Assembly (NCBI RefSeq): GCF_032854445.1
Contig: NC_088305.1
Coordinates: 19,639,717-19,703,716, forward strand
DNA: 64,000 bases
Source of the DNA: Liolophura sinensis
Taxonomy: Eukaryota > Mollusca > Polyplacophora > Chitonida > Chitonidae
Direction: 5' to 3'
Both the position numbers and the translations under genes were made by a program. The notes below the pieces were generated by a model. It saw nothing but the letters and a program-made list of their open reading frames with translations. It made no database searches and was not told the origin of the DNA. Shown here piece after piece: positions 35,801 to 45,716 of the stretch; the first letter of the stretch is position 1; the number at the start of each line of letters is the position of its first letter.

Positions 35801-38800
35801 AAGATGTTAAAGATGGGTGTGTCAGCACTGTGAGTAGATACTCCACATGGCCAGAGGCCATTTTATAGAACAGAACACAAAAGTAAGAAGATGAATGGAA
35901 TCAATAAATTCAAAAGTACATGTAATTTACTATATATTTGGTTGAATGGCCAACACATTTCTATCCAAAGCAGGCAGCTACAGGCACGAGAAGTGTAGAC
36001 ATATATAGGCTTATCAGCTGCTGACTTTTTTGACGAGTCTGCAATGCTTTAATAATACTATTAAGTCAAATTAAAAAAAAACAAAAAAAAAAACATTTAA
36101 ATTTACCTATACATTTTAGTGACTGGCATCTCACCTGACAATGCTTAAAATTAATTAAAACTCAAAGTTACATTTTTTTCTCTGAATTTATTACAGTTGA
36201 AGAATTTATATCTTACGGCTTTGTCTTCCTCGCATACAAGGAATTTTTTTTCTGTTTTCTTTCATAAAATACAGTAAATTATTGAAACGCCGAAGTGCTT
36301 TCTCTGACGTCCTGATAACTAAGTCAGCACTGTATTCATCTCCGAAACCACCGCTACAAAACTGAGGCATAAAATCCAGAAACAGTTGAATGCCGAGATT
36401 AGCCTCAGTGGCGGTTAGATTTATTTCCATTTGCTTTAGAATTAAGCATGAATCTAGTTGTACGGCAATCATATTGTAATTTTGTACACGTTTAATACGT
36501 GTACAACCTTCTTACATCTACAACGGTTGCCTACTTTTTTAAATGCGCTCAACACGAATGATAATCAGGTAATGAAAATGACAGTCACATGTTCTATATA
36601 GCACACCAGGCCTTTCCTATTGACAGGAATTAATACACATCAGCAAGACTGGGGTTTGAACACTCAACCTGCGTGTCCATGACCTGCTCTGGATTTATTT
36701 ATTTTTTTTATTTGATTGTTGTTTTACACCATACCCAAGGATATTTCACTTTTACAATAGTGACCAGCATTGTGGCGAGACAAAAATGGGCAAACCTTCA
36801 GAGTTCCCATGTATGACCCAGAGCCAGCATGTGTGTGAAGTTACAACAACCGCATTGGTGAGAGGTTCCTCGGTCACTGTGGTTTACTAGCACACTAAAC
36901 CACTAGGCCTGAAAGCTTTGTTTGAGTTATTTATTTATTTCAAAGGAGTTTTACACCATACTCACGAATATTTCACATATACTGTACGACAGTGTCCCCA
37001 CAAGCTCTGTACAGAGCTGTATGTACTGTTCTGTGTTGCTTGCTCTCACAGGTTTTAAATATACTACTATAGTGTGTGTTCAGTCAAGCACAGGTATTTA
37101 GTCTACTTACAACTGATACAGTATCGTTGTCTTCCCTGCATTGTCTAGTCCAACAATGATAACCTTGTGTTCTGAAAATAGATACAAATCCACGTTAACT
37201 ACATTACACATGTATATTTAGAAAAAGATACGCTCCATTTAACTTGATTCGTGCTGATATATAGATTAAAGGACATCAAACCCACTTTTACACACATCAT
37301 CATCATCCACTGACTCACTGAAGCACACACACATCATCATCATCATCTACTGACACACTAAAGCACACACACATCATCATCATCTACTGACACACTGGAG
37401 CACACACACATCATCATCATCTACTGACACACTGGAGCACACACACATCATCATCATCTACTGACACACTGGAGCACACACACATCATCATCATCTACTG
37501 ACACACTGGAGCACACACACATCATCATCATCTACTGACACACTGAAGCACACACACATCATCATCTACTGACACACTGGAGCACACATGCATATATCTC
37601 ATCTGAAAATCTGAACCAATGCTGTCTACATGTATATCCCCCAGGGGGGATGGGGGTGGGGGGTGGAATGTTGCGTATTTTGAGCTATTCAATGTGGTCA
37701 CCTCAACACACAGTGCAATGTAAAGTCATCCAATGTAAAGTAAAGGTTTCAAATTTATCAGATTTTATTTACATCAAAGTAAAACATCATGGAACTGGAT
37801 AAAATATATCTAACAATCATTTATGAGCCTAAATTTAGGAATATTTGTGAGGGGTGGTTTGTCAGTTGAGGGTGTGGGGTAGGGGTGGTAGATGCTTTAA
37901 TACTTATAATACATATACATGTAAGGCCACTTCACTGATTTTTATGACCTGTGTTAAATTCTTTTGATCAGAAAAACTGATGTACAGGTATCCACATCAA
38001 AAGTATAAGTAGAAAAGGTGTGTATGTGCCCTGAAAGTGCATTTTTACCATGCTAATAGGTTGAACTTTGCGTGAAATACACTAATGTATAATATTATCA
38101 TTAATTAATCATAACAGGTGTACTGATATACATCACTCCTGACTGCTCTAAAAGTAATGCTTGTTTGTTGTCTATAAATCATACAAATACAGTTATACAT
38201 TACAGTCCACATAAACAGATGCTGTCCAAAGGTGCTGCCTGGTTTGAGGAATTCATGTAAATTAAACTGGGAATAATCCAACCTGCATGGACCTTCCAAA
38301 AAAAAAAAATACAGTCCTACTCTCAAGCTTTTATCAGACTCAATTTGTCTTTTTTTTATTTTTCTCTCATTGTTAATTTCTTTAAAATCTTGGATTTCTT
38401 AATGTTGGCTCTTCTGTAAAACACAAAATAAAATTTGTATCACCTTAATCAGAATTAAACAAAAATATCTCTACCAAGCAATGCTATCATTTTTTTTTTT
38501 GTTACCCTCAATGAAGAATTTTTACAGAGATCAACAGGTGTCAGGAAGTATTTGTGCTGTATGCTAACTAGCTGTCAACAAGCACCTGGCAGAAATGCAG
38601 GGGCTTTGATAGACAATGGGAGTAATTAACCTAATTGCATATTAGACAAGATCAACTCTATCACAACTACAACTGTGAACAAAGACCCACATGCACATGT
38701 CTAGATGGTTTGTATTTCATGCCAACGCTACTGAGCAGCAGAACAATGGCCTATGGTCCATATTAGAGGAAGTTAATTATATTTACACTGGCTACTTCAG

Positions 38801-40757
38801 AGGAGGTGAATCAGACTGGTTGACATACATGTACACTTACAAAATGAACTACTACCGCTTTACACTTGCAGTGTGTCTCAATTGGCGAGTGTCTGTAATT
38901 ATTCAGAAGGTACGATGCTTATGCACTGTACCATGCACAGAGAGATTATCACCTAACCATGGAGTTGTTTCTTAACCCGGTTGTAATGTTATGCCAGTCA
39001 CAAGTACCGGAGGCTGTATGCCGTCAGTATGACTAGGCTGGCGTAACATAAACAACCCCTTTGAGAAACCTGACCCTGTTTGGCCAATTCACCCACTATG
39101 AATATATTTCAATCCACATCCTTTAAAAAAAAAGACTTCTATGGGCTAAATTTGAAAATCATGTATTTTTGCAATTTTTATAATTTTGTGCTCAGCTGAC
39201 ATGCATGTATTACTACACTGGGGACAAAAGGGCTGTTATATTATCAGAGATATCAGAGATAATAACGCTATAATTCTACAATCCAGTCGTTCACAATTAG
39301 CCAGCATTCCTCTACATTAGGGGAACACACGAAGTTAAGACAGTCAAATCAGCATTAGTTAACCCAGAAACAATGTCACATATATACACCGGATATGTAT
39401 ATATAAGTGACCTCCTTAACAGTTACACAAGACAACAACAGGGGGTCAGCATGATAAGAAATGATAACAGTTTATGGCAAACTTGATTTTGTGAGACACA
39501 TACTATGACAGAGTAATTTATGTCCTGAAAAGAATGTTATAATAATTATATCAGCATGTATATGTATGACAAAGAAAGTCTACATTTGTAATTCTTCAAA
39601 TTTCTTCATATTTTAGGACAGATACTGGGAAGTCCTGAAAGGTAAAATTACTATCTCTTCCATTTCCTTCAGAAAATTGAAGATGTGGATATGTTGTTCA
39701 TTAGAGGGATTAATAATGTGAGAAGAGAGACAATGTGTATTCCTTTTACACTTACATCTGAATCTGCAACTAAGAACAGAACAGATATCCCCCAATTTGA
39801 AGAATTAAGGTCAATGTAGACCGTGTTCCTGAGGGTGACTCCGACTGTGGCATCAACTATAATGTATGAACAAACTAACACTTTCTCCTGAGAAATCATA
39901 CTTGAGATTATTACCGGCTTTACAAAACTGTGTGTTGTGATGAGAAAGGTAGTCTGATAATATGACATGTCTTTCTGCGGCGAGATTTCCATGGAGTGTC
40001 TACTCGCACTAAACATTTAATCTGTTTATCAACAATTAGGCCTATCTAAATGCCAGGGTCTCTGACCAGTAGTTCCATGAGCTGATGCTTTATTTTACAC
40101 ACTGGACAGGTGTATGAACCAGGTAAATATCAGAATAGAAATATAAGGGTGGAAGGCGTTTAGCCTAATTAAGTTGAGGATGAGAAGCCATGATTACGGC
40201 GTTTCAAAATAATTCTCAACCTTCTTGTCAGTGGTTGTGAAATTTTATGCTGAAATGGACGTGGATTATCATCCATGGATTATTAGGTACAGTCTTGTTT
40301 AATGGTGACACCGCTGGAGGTACAGAGGTGTTCATGGTAGCATTATGGAAGAAAAAAAGGGGTGTGATAGAACATATGTAATTACAGCCCTCCAGAGCTA
40401 ACTCTGACAAGGTTAGAAACGTCACAAGTCAGCATACATGTTAAAATTCACCATTTAGTGTTGTCAGCAGAATTTTGTTCCTTAGTAGAACTTTACATAT
40501 TAGGCCTACATGTTTAACAACCAACATTCATTCTTTAATTCATTCATGTCTCATAGTCAACACCACACCGTAGTGAAAAATTACAATCTAAGACCTAGAT
40601 TAACACTTAAGTCACTCCCTCTCATTTTCATTTTGAAAAGAAAACCTCACGTCCACAAACTGTGTGAAACCCTGTAGCACAATTTGTGGTGAGTAGTGCG
40701 GTAGTACTTACCTTCGTTTGTAAATAGAGCCCACAGTTTACTGAATAACAGTCCCAT
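21104..40757 (-). CDS. ARL5: ARL5 small GTPase (six exons)
   Basis: ADP-ribosylation factor-like 5, an Arf-family GTPase known to act at the trans-Golgi, where ARL5B recruits the GARP tether for endosome-to-Golgi transport. Coding exons: 40712-40757, 37111-37171, 27489-27636, 25448-25531, 22165-22316 and 21104-21152. Their GT-AG joins and phases give 179 residues, the same length as human ARL5. The N-terminus MGLLFSKLW carries the Gly2 myristoylation site. P-loop GLDNAGKT is residues 23-30, switch PTIGSN starts at 46, the ARL5-typical WDIGGQE is 65-71, and NKQD is 125-128. All nucleotide-binding motifs are whole, so the gene appears functional. Introns total about 19 kb and are crowded with SINEs and minisatellites. 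Whether it is ARL5A or ARL5B cannot be said for an invertebrate. Confidence 0.96.
21291..21625. repeat. 172-bp direct tandem duplication
   Basis: 21291-21462 and 21463-21625 both run from AGTTACTGCACAAAAACCAA to GACAATATTTGGAAGAGTTA. It lies in ARL5 intron 5, 140 bases from exon 6. Confidence 0.9.
21626..22164. other. ARL5 intron 5, rest
   Basis: No exon or known repeat was recognised. Confidence 0.4.
22165..22316 (-). CDS. ARL5: ARL5 exon 5
   Basis: Residues 114-163 plus two bases, including NKQD and CCALTGEG. Acceptor CTTTGTTGCAG. A 51-bp array begins only 20 bases upstream of this acceptor. Confidence 0.95.
22337..22952. repeat. 51-bp minisatellite, 12 copies
   Basis: Unit CCCCATCCCTGTACACAAAG, ACATCGCAGTGGACCTGGTG, 'gacactactat'. 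Because 51 is divisible by three, long open frames of about 200 codons appear on both strands; these are artefacts. On the transcribed strand of ARL5 each unit has an acceptor-like GTCTTTGTGTACAG. Confidence 0.95.
23155..24232. repeat. 37-bp minisatellite with E-box, about 29 copies
   Basis: Unit GTGTGGAGTACAGATATTTA plus 'caccgcagtggtcccac'. Junctions often form CACGTG, about a dozen times. Lies in ARL5 intron 4. Three units equal 37 codons, which creates spurious open frames. Confidence 0.95.
24575..24760 (+). repeat. Dispersed repeat D1, forward copy
   Basis: Inverted partner of 18530-18705: CCAGAGGGGAATCTATTCCC, 'caggctgtcttcagactcta', CCCAGAGCCTGTCACC. The similarity holds over about 175 bases. 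Confidence 0.85.
24761..25447. other. ARL5 intron 4, remainder
   Basis: No exon or named repeat was recognised. Confidence 0.4.
25448..25531 (-). CDS. ARL5: ARL5 exon 4
   Basis: Residues 86-113 ([14 protein letters not shown] onward), in phase 0. Donor GTGAGT. Confidence 0.95.
25625..25815 (+). repeat. Dispersed repeat D2, copy 1
   Basis: Shares TTGCACAGTTTTATGAA, CATTTTCATAATAA and GTTTGAAAAGGTTGAAG with 31480-31670 in the same orientation. Confidence 0.8.
25922..26150 (+). repeat. SINE, AATAAA-tail family
   Basis: Begins inside the head (CCCAGGAGTCTCTCACCAAT), keeps box B-like GAGTTCAAGTCCAG, and ends in AACACCAATCAAATAAATAA. Confidence 0.9.
26151..26825. other. AT-rich ARL5 intron 3 sequence
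   Basis: No exon was recognised. Confidence 0.4.
26826..26884. repeat. (TA)n microsatellite
   Basis: About 28 uninterrupted TA units in ARL5 intron 3. Confidence 0.97.
26970..27062 (-). repeat. SINE tail remnant with ~21-bp repeats
   Basis: Reverse of 'ggctgaaatattgccgatgt' and 'ggcattaag', a tail type different from the main SINE. It is followed by three GATGAATTTCAGCCATAT repeats. Confidence 0.65.
27110..27420. repeat. Irregular repeats of GAAACCAGGCAGAG
   Basis: About ten spaced copies of AGAAACCAGGCAGAGCA. The word matches the reverse strand of the main SINE, so the block probably grew from a SINE fragment. It lies 70 bases from ARL5 exon 3. Confidence 0.6.
27489..27636 (-). CDS. ARL5: ARL5 exon 3
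   Basis: Residues 36-85, including switch I and the WDIGGQE motif. Acceptor TTTTCAG, donor GTTAGC, a weaker variant. Confidence 0.95.
27778..27998 (+). repeat. SINE, AATAAA-tail family
   Basis: 5'-truncated and diverged copy with CCAGCTCATGCTAGCTTCCT, 'atggtcatgggtttcctccg' and a tail of CCAATCAAATAAATGAATA. Confidence 0.85.
28098..28335 (-). repeat. SINE, AATAAA-tail family, reverse
   Basis: Reverse copy with 'gaaacccacggccatctgca', AGCCAGCATGAGCTGGACTT and 'gattctgggtcactg'. It is old and diverged. Confidence 0.85.
28378..28490. repeat. 23-bp tandem repeat with CACGTG, 5 copies
   Basis: Unit TATCCCACGTGAAGTTGAAA plus 'aag'. Four of the five units keep the CACGTG palindrome. Confidence 0.9.
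28491..29055. other. ARL5 intron 2 sequence
   Basis: Nothing was recognised. Confidence 0.4.
29060..29832. repeat. 40-bp minisatellite, about 19 copies
   Basis: Unit GCCATGCACCTGTTACAAGC then CCGCATATTTCACGCATTTG. Spurious open frames arise from it. Confidence 0.95.
29833..30800. other. ARL5 intron 2 sequence
   Basis: G-rich patch near 30210-30235. A short SINE tail remnant lies at 30438-30485. No exon is seen. Confidence 0.4.
30805..30982 (+). repeat. 5'-truncated SINE with 12-bp target duplication
   Basis: ATAATTAAGGGA occurs exactly at 30805-30816 and 30971-30982, flanking SINE body 30817-30970. The body starts in the middle of the consensus (CGGCCGTAAGTG) and ends in AATAAATTA. Confidence 0.93.
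30983..31475. other. ARL5 intron 2 sequence
   Basis: Nothing was recognised. Confidence 0.4.
31480..31670 (+). repeat. Dispersed repeat D2, copy 2
   Basis: Pairs with 25625-25815. It has extra bases (ATGCTTAAACTCCACAG) near 31610 that the other copy lacks. Confidence 0.8.
32337..32520 (+). repeat. Direct repeat D3, left copy
   Basis: Matches 33167-33350 at high identity, from AACACATTCATGACTACC to 'aacagaatcaggaaaagaaa'. The internal 650 bases differ. Confidence 0.9.
33167..33350 (+). repeat. Direct repeat D3, right copy
   Basis: Partner of 32337-32520. Both end in an A-rich AAAAGAAAAAG stretch, as retroposed repeats often do. Confidence 0.9.
33587..33962. mobile_element. Fold-back structure: ~88-bp inverted repeats around a tRNA-like core
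   Basis: Left arm 33587-33675 and right arm 33875-33962 are diverged reverse complements (e.g. GGTTTCAGCCAATTTCAGC on the right). The spacer contains 'ggtggaatggtttagacg' and 'ctggttgaaaac', like boxes A and B of a tRNA-derived SINE. The likeliest reading is two SINE tails in opposite orientation, the right one with its head; a MITE is the alternative. Confidence 0.65.
34165..34480 (+). repeat. Two tandem copies of a ~165-bp dispersed repeat
   Basis: Both carry AAAATGGCT(A/T)TCTGGTTACC, then ATGTATGCACCAAAAATT or 'atgtatccatcaaaaattt', then GAAAACTGTTGG and GAGTTATA. Copies start at about 34165 and 34340. Confidence 0.8.
34960..35232 (+). repeat. SINE with 12-bp target duplication
   Basis: AAAGTATGAATT is found exactly at 34960-34971 and 35221-35232 around body 34972-35220. 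The body lacks only the extreme 5' end and ends in an AATAAATAAATAAAAA tail. One of the clearest insertions in the window. Confidence 0.95.
35233..36690. other. ARL5 intron 1-side sequence
   Basis: A minus-strand open frame of 88 codons at 36206-36472 shows no recognisable domain. Poly(A)-like runs occur near 36075. No splice-supported exon. Confidence 0.35.
36692..36995 (-). repeat. Two SINE fragments, reverse
   Basis: 36692-36908 is a degenerate near-complete copy with a target-like tail TTTATTTGATTGTTGTTTTA. 36925-36995 is a second tail fragment with 'gttttacaccatactcacga'. Confidence 0.75.
37111..37171 (-). CDS. ARL5: ARL5 exon 2
   Basis: Residues 16-36, including the P-loop. Acceptor TTTTCAG, donor GTAAGTAG. 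Confidence 0.95.
37290..37592. repeat. ~33-bp minisatellite, about 8 copies
   Basis: Unit CATCATCATCTACTGACACA then 'ctggagcacacaca'. Begins about 120 bases from ARL5 exon 2. Confidence 0.92.
37593..40711. other. ARL5 intron 1, remainder
   Basis: A G-rich patch lies near 37645 and homopolymer runs are frequent. No exon, SINE or tandem array was recognised over about 3 kb. Confidence 0.4.
40712..40757 (-). CDS. ARL5: ARL5 exon 1
   Basis: Start codon at 40757-40755. Codes residues 1-15 plus one base of codon 16; donor G|GTAAGT. Upstream (40760-40960) includes CCAAT-type and CGGAAGTG words that could be promoter elements; no TATA box is obvious. Confidence 0.93.
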
Positions 40758-43163
40758 ACTGCGGCTAAGTCTCGTTCTCTGACAGTCTAAACGGCGAGTT
40801 ACGGCACACCGTCGTGATTTCTGGACATTGAGAACAGTTTCCTTTTCGCCAATGAGTAATTTTTTTGACAAGTTTGTACGAAAAACAACAAAAGATTCGA
40901 CGTATGTTCTTTAATGACACACTGGAGAACGGAAGTGACAACAGCCAATCCCTGATTTGGAAAAGGGTAAGTTTAAAACTAGGACTCCGTCATAGAACAA
41001 ACGAAAAGTCACACGACCAAATTTTCCAATATCGTAAATGTTGGATTCATACCCTGTTGAAGAAAAATGTAAACAAATATTTTCACATTATTCAGTAAAC
41101 AATGGCGTACATATTTGTTGGAAAAGTAAGAAATGACATACTATTTTTCCGGAGTTATAGTGATTTTAGCTTTTGTATCTCAACTGTTATTGAAAACCAG
41201 CATGGCCAATGATCACATCGTGTATCCTTTACGCTAGGAAGTTTTTGTGTCGGTTGTCTTTATCGTCATAATGTCCGGAAAGTTGTTTACAAACGGGATT
41301 TGTACAGTGTATATCCGACAGTCCAGTGCGGTTAATTGTTTTAGATCAGGAAGAAACTGGCTTCGCATTGCCTACAAACTAAAACAACAACAACGGTGGT
41401 CTGTCAACGGTTCAATAACCGGTTACTGAACTATCGTCGTAAATGCTACACGGTTCAAAGCTGGAGGTTCGACGGGGCATTTTAAAGTTAAGGTTTCTGT
41501 AACGTGGTAGAACGACATAAACTCATTGAAGAACGAGCTTTTCACTGAGAAGGTTCTGATTGTTGACGATCAAAGAAATCAACCTACGGTATTTCCGCGA
41601 CCTGTTCGTTAGCAGAGGGTAATAAAACTTAAAAGTCGGCGGCAAGATAACAGAAGGGAGTGATTAGCAAATGGACTTCACTGAGAAATATCTGTCATCA
41701 ACCTCACGTATAATTTGAGTGAAGGAGGCCTATGTCATTCTACGGGCACATTTTGTTTCGTTACAATCCATTGTGCTCCTATTGCAGAAGAGTTATGTTT
41801 TTGAAATCAGGCATCCACCATTTAACACAGAAAGTTTCCGAAAACTACCATGTGTACCTTTGACCCCTTTTGGGTAGCACTATGTTTGAGCCCATCATAT
41901 CGAGAGTGCGACGGGATTTGTCCATGCTGTTGACATATTAAAAGTTCGCACAACACTGACTGGCTATATATCAAAGTAAAGTGCATGTTTTATGATTACC
42001 GGTATGCAAATATGCCCAGGTGTTGCCGGGGAGAGGTCAGATAATTTTTTTGCGTTTCATTTGCAGAAATCAAGCCATCACCTGTTGGTAATTTGCAAGT
42101 AAGAATTTGCAGGGTGCTAAGTTCAGTTACAGCTTTTTTTTTTCTGTTATACACGAAGAGCTCTGCATACATATTAAAGGATATTTGACATGCCACTCCA
42201 CATGAGTAAAGTTAAACTCCTCAATCTCCAGAGAGTTATATGTCTGGTAGATTTCATGGAAGGGTTAATGAGTTTACTGCAATTCAACAGGTGTTGGCAT
42301 AGACATTTTGACCTCGACTTCAGTGATTTGGAATCCCTGATTGACGTACTGAACGGCTGTTATCCTACTCAACTGCCGATTAATTTACGGCACTTCACGG
42401 CTAAAGTTTGGTAATATCATGAAATTATGTATTTAATGGGATATCTGTGCAGATTTTAAGTTTAGTCATACTGCGTTGCATGGCACCAGTTTGATTTAGG
42501 GGCCTACGCCGCAAGTCTGTAGCTCTACAAGCATTGTCTATACCCACGCCACCCGTCACTCATTTTGCTGCTAAGTGATCAGTGATATGAAAACAAGTTA
42601 GTCCCCCTACTCGCAGCATGGGCTTTTATGTTTGTATAGATTGGGGAAACGTTGTAGAGGTGTGACATCATGCAGCCAGCTGAACATGTCTTGGCTGCTA
42701 GCGAAAACGTCACAGAAACAGGGTAGTCTTTACAACTGCTGTTCATCCCCGCACCTTTCAGTTTTGTCTCGGCGTCACTACAACTGCACCACAGAAAGAC
42801 TGTGGAAAGTGCTTAGTACTCATTCTTCTCTGTATTGCCACTGTGACTCGCTCGGAATGAAATATCTCTGACGAGTTCAACTGAAAAAATCAATAACCTC
42901 CATGGTGTCACTTGCACAAATGATCATCCAATAACAGGGGTCTGAATAAGAGGTTTCAGTTCGGTCACCCTTACATCGGAAAGTGTTGTCTAGATGACAC
43001 ACAAGTCAATGTAGTTCAAGTCAATTCTCAAACTTCCTATGAAAGGCCAGAAAAATACACAGACTTAGATATTGTGTCTTATGATAGCAGTTTACAGAAC
43101 TAAACTCGGTTCAGTAGTGATCTTTAAACAGGAGTTCGATTTGAATGTGGTAGAAATGGTTTC
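40758..43163. other. Intergenic, no gene supported
   Basis: Includes the likely ARL5 promoter at its left end. Open frames such as 42190-42414 have no recognisable family or splice context. Confidence 0.35.
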
Positions 43164-43285
43164 ACTTTTAGACAGCAGCAACCTCTCCTCTGCCTGGTTT
43201 CCACCCTCCATAATGCTGGCCGCCGTCGTATAAGTGAAATATTCTTGAGTTGAGTATATAAATAAATAAATAAACTTTTAGACAG
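43164..43285 (+). repeat. Short SINE with 12-bp target duplication
   Basis: ACTTTTAGACAG occurs at 43164-43175 and 43274-43285. The 98-base body holds only the 3' part of the SINE. Confidence 0.92.
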
Positions 43286-43696
43286 TTGTGGACAGGAAAT
43301 GGTTGGTTCGAGTTCATTTTACAACAATCCTCTAAATTACATACTTCAACAAGCAGGTAAATTCAAAAGGTTTAGTTTAATGGAAGTGGCTATGGTACTC
43401 TGCCAGTCTATTACAAAGAGGTGAGTGAAATACATGTAGCTCAAACCTGGTCTTTGACAGCGAGTTTATAGATTTTCCCGTTGAACCTTGCTTGCTGATG
43501 TTTGTGTGCCCGTCTGCATACTGCACTGTGTATCTTTGGTAGACTTCCTGACTTTCATCAAGATGGTTTGCATATCTGTATGTCAGGCGTGTGCATATCT
43601 GTATGTCAGACGTTAGAAAGATTGCCAGTAACATGCCAGATGTGGGTAGTTTGCCATGAGCACTTCTGCTGTTAACACCCATAACACCACCAACCA

Positions 43697-43912
43697 TTGT
43701 ATAAGGAAACAATCCCAGAGTATGGTGTAAAACAACAATCAATGAATAAATGGAGCATGTGGGAAGGTCTGACAGCAGCCTGCGGATGGTCGTGGGTTTT
43801 CCCTGGCCTCTGCCTGGTTTCCGCCCGCCATAATACTGGCCGCTGTCATATAAGTGACATATTCTTGAGTACAGCGTAAAACACCAATCACATGAAGAAA
43901 AATAAATAAATG
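43697..43912 (+). repeat. Two adjoining SINE 3' parts
   Basis: A tail fragment (to about 43750, ATGGTGTAAAACAACAATCA) is followed by a second 5'-truncated copy (43751-43912) with 'ctgcggatggtcgtgggttt' and an AATAAATAAATG tail. Confidence 0.85.
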
Positions 43913-44340
43913 ATGCAAATCAAGGATATCTTAGTATTAAGATGTTGTCAAACCTTGACTCTATGGCTCAGTGATCTACGTGTGCCGTTTCCAGACGTTA
44001 GACAGGCAGAAATTGCCTGTAATACTTTGAGTGTGGACCAGGAACCTCGCCGAGGTGGGGCTACGAAAACTATCAACACTGAAGGAAATATTCTTTGCTT
44101 GTAAGTCAGAAAACATGTTCTGTAGATGCATATGTAACTAAAAAGCAAAGAAGTTACCCTGACACTTGTGGTGCTGTTAGTGTGGTCTTGTCTTGGACCA
44201 CTTGTCTTTCAGCAGTATAGTGTAATAAGTGTGTCAATTATGGATTAGGTTTTTAGTAACTCTTCAAAGGTCATTGGAACAATGATCAAATAAATAAATG
44301 AATTTCTTCATGTTCTTAGCTTTTGTTCTGCAGAAAGATC
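43913..44340. other. Intergenic
   Basis: Nothing is recognised except a short AAATAAATAAATGAA tail near 44288. Confidence 0.35.
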
Positions 44341-44369
44341 TGTGCTGCTGAAGCTAAAGTGCTAAGAGT

Positions 44370-45190
44370 AAGTCTGAACTCCTTCCTGGACCATCTCGCA
44401 TTGGTGGTGGAAACCATTGACCAGTTCGGACCTCCAACATAGGTGAACATCAAGGGAGACTAGTGAGAGTGAGTTTCATCTCCTTTCTGGAAGACCTGGT
44501 CTTGGTGGTGGAAGCTATTGACCAGTTTGGACTTCCAACATAGGTGAAGATCAAGGGAGACAACTGGGAGTGAGTTTCATCTGCTTTCTGGAAGACCTGG
44601 TCTTGGTGGTGGAAGCCATTGACCAGTTTGGACTTCCAACATAGGTGAACATCAAGGGAGACAACTGGGAGTGAGTTTCATCTGCTTTCTGGAAGACCTG
44701 GTCTTGGTGGTGGAAGCCATTGACCAGTTTGGACTTCCAACATAGGTGAACATCAAGGGAGACTAGTGAGAGTGAGTTTCATCTGCTTTCTGGAAGACCT
44801 GGTCTTGGTGGTGGAAGCCATTGACCAGTTTGGACCTCCGACACGGGTTAACAGCAAGGGAGACAACTTTTGAGTGCTAAGTGTGTCTCAGTTTCTTCCT
44901 GGACCACCTGGCATTGGTGGTGGAAGCCATTGACCAGTTTGGACTTCCAACATAGGTGAACATCAAGGGAGAAAACTGAAAGTGAGTTTCATCTGCTTTC
45001 TGGAAGACCTGGTCTTGGTGGTGGAAGCCATTGACCAGTTTGGACCTCCAACACAGGTTAACAGCAAGGGAGACAACTTGTGAGTGCTAAGCGTGAGTCT
45101 CAATTTCTTCCTGGACCATCTGGCATTCGTGGTGGGAACTATCAACCAGCCTGGACCTCCAACACAGGTGAACAACAAGGGAGAAAATTA
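44370..45190. repeat. ~101-bp tandem repeat, about 8 copies
   Basis: Unit contains CATCTGCTTTCTGGAAGACC, TGGTCTTGGTGGTGGAAGCC, ATTGACCAGTTTGGACTTCC and 'aacatcaagggagacaact'. It ends about 175 bases before the POLR1D start codon, so it lies in the promoter or 5' untranslated region. Confidence 0.92.
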
Positions 45191-45365
45191 TCAGCTGACC
45201 ACATCTCCTGGATCAGCCCAGTATTCATAAAAGAGACAGATATTTGTATTTGGACAGCATATTATTGACATTCTGATAACGATTCGCTGAGAAGTTTTTT
45301 CCTCGGAAGCTAATTCATCACTTTTTCCAGTGTTAAGAGTAATTAAAAACAAATAAAGCATAACT

Positions 45366-45716
45366 ATGGAAGGTACTGAGGAAAAGAAGCGAAAGTTAGA
45401 GGTTGCCCAAACCACTGAATCGAGCGATGACGAGCGGTGCCGAACATTTGTCCTCCATAAAGAGGACCACACGCTGGGAAACGCTCTTCGCTTTATGCTG
45501 ATTAAGAATCCAGACGTTGACTTCTGCGGCTACAGCGTGCCCCACCCTTCCGAGGAGAAGATAAACTTGCGGATACAGACCAAAGAGAAGCCCGCCACGG
45601 AGGTGCTGAAGGAAGCGCTTACCAGCCTCAACCAACTGTGTGAACATGTGCTGACGACATTGGACACACAAGTGGACTGGTACAAACAGAGAGCTGTTCA
45701 CATGGAGACAGACTGA
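45366..45716 (+). CDS. POLR1D: RNA polymerase I/III subunit RPAC2
   Basis: Subunit shared by RNA polymerases I and III. It pairs with RPAC1 (POLR1C) in the assembly platform, as RPB11 pairs with RPB3. The 116-residue protein has an acidic, charged N-terminus (about 1-25), then the RPB11-type dimerisation fold with the hallmark [10 protein letters not shown] (about 38-47), a [10 protein letters not shown] block and [13 protein letters not shown], and a C-terminal helix. It is whole and slightly shorter than the human protein (133 by recall). The coding region is in one exon. A pyrimidine-rich CACTTTTTCCAG ending near 45331 could be the acceptor of a 5' untranslated intron. A retrogene is possible, but no poly(A) scar or target duplication was seen. 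Confidence 0.95.
   Translation: MEGTEEKKRKLEVAQTTESSDDERCRTFVLHKEDHTLGNALRFMLIKNPDVDFCGYSVPHPSEEKINLRIQTKEKPATEVLKEALTSLNQLCEHVLTTLDTQVDWYKQRAVHMETD

Noticed and set aside
36206-36472. 88-codon minus-strand frame in an ARL5 intron
   Set aside because: No family match or splice evidence; this length is expected by chance.
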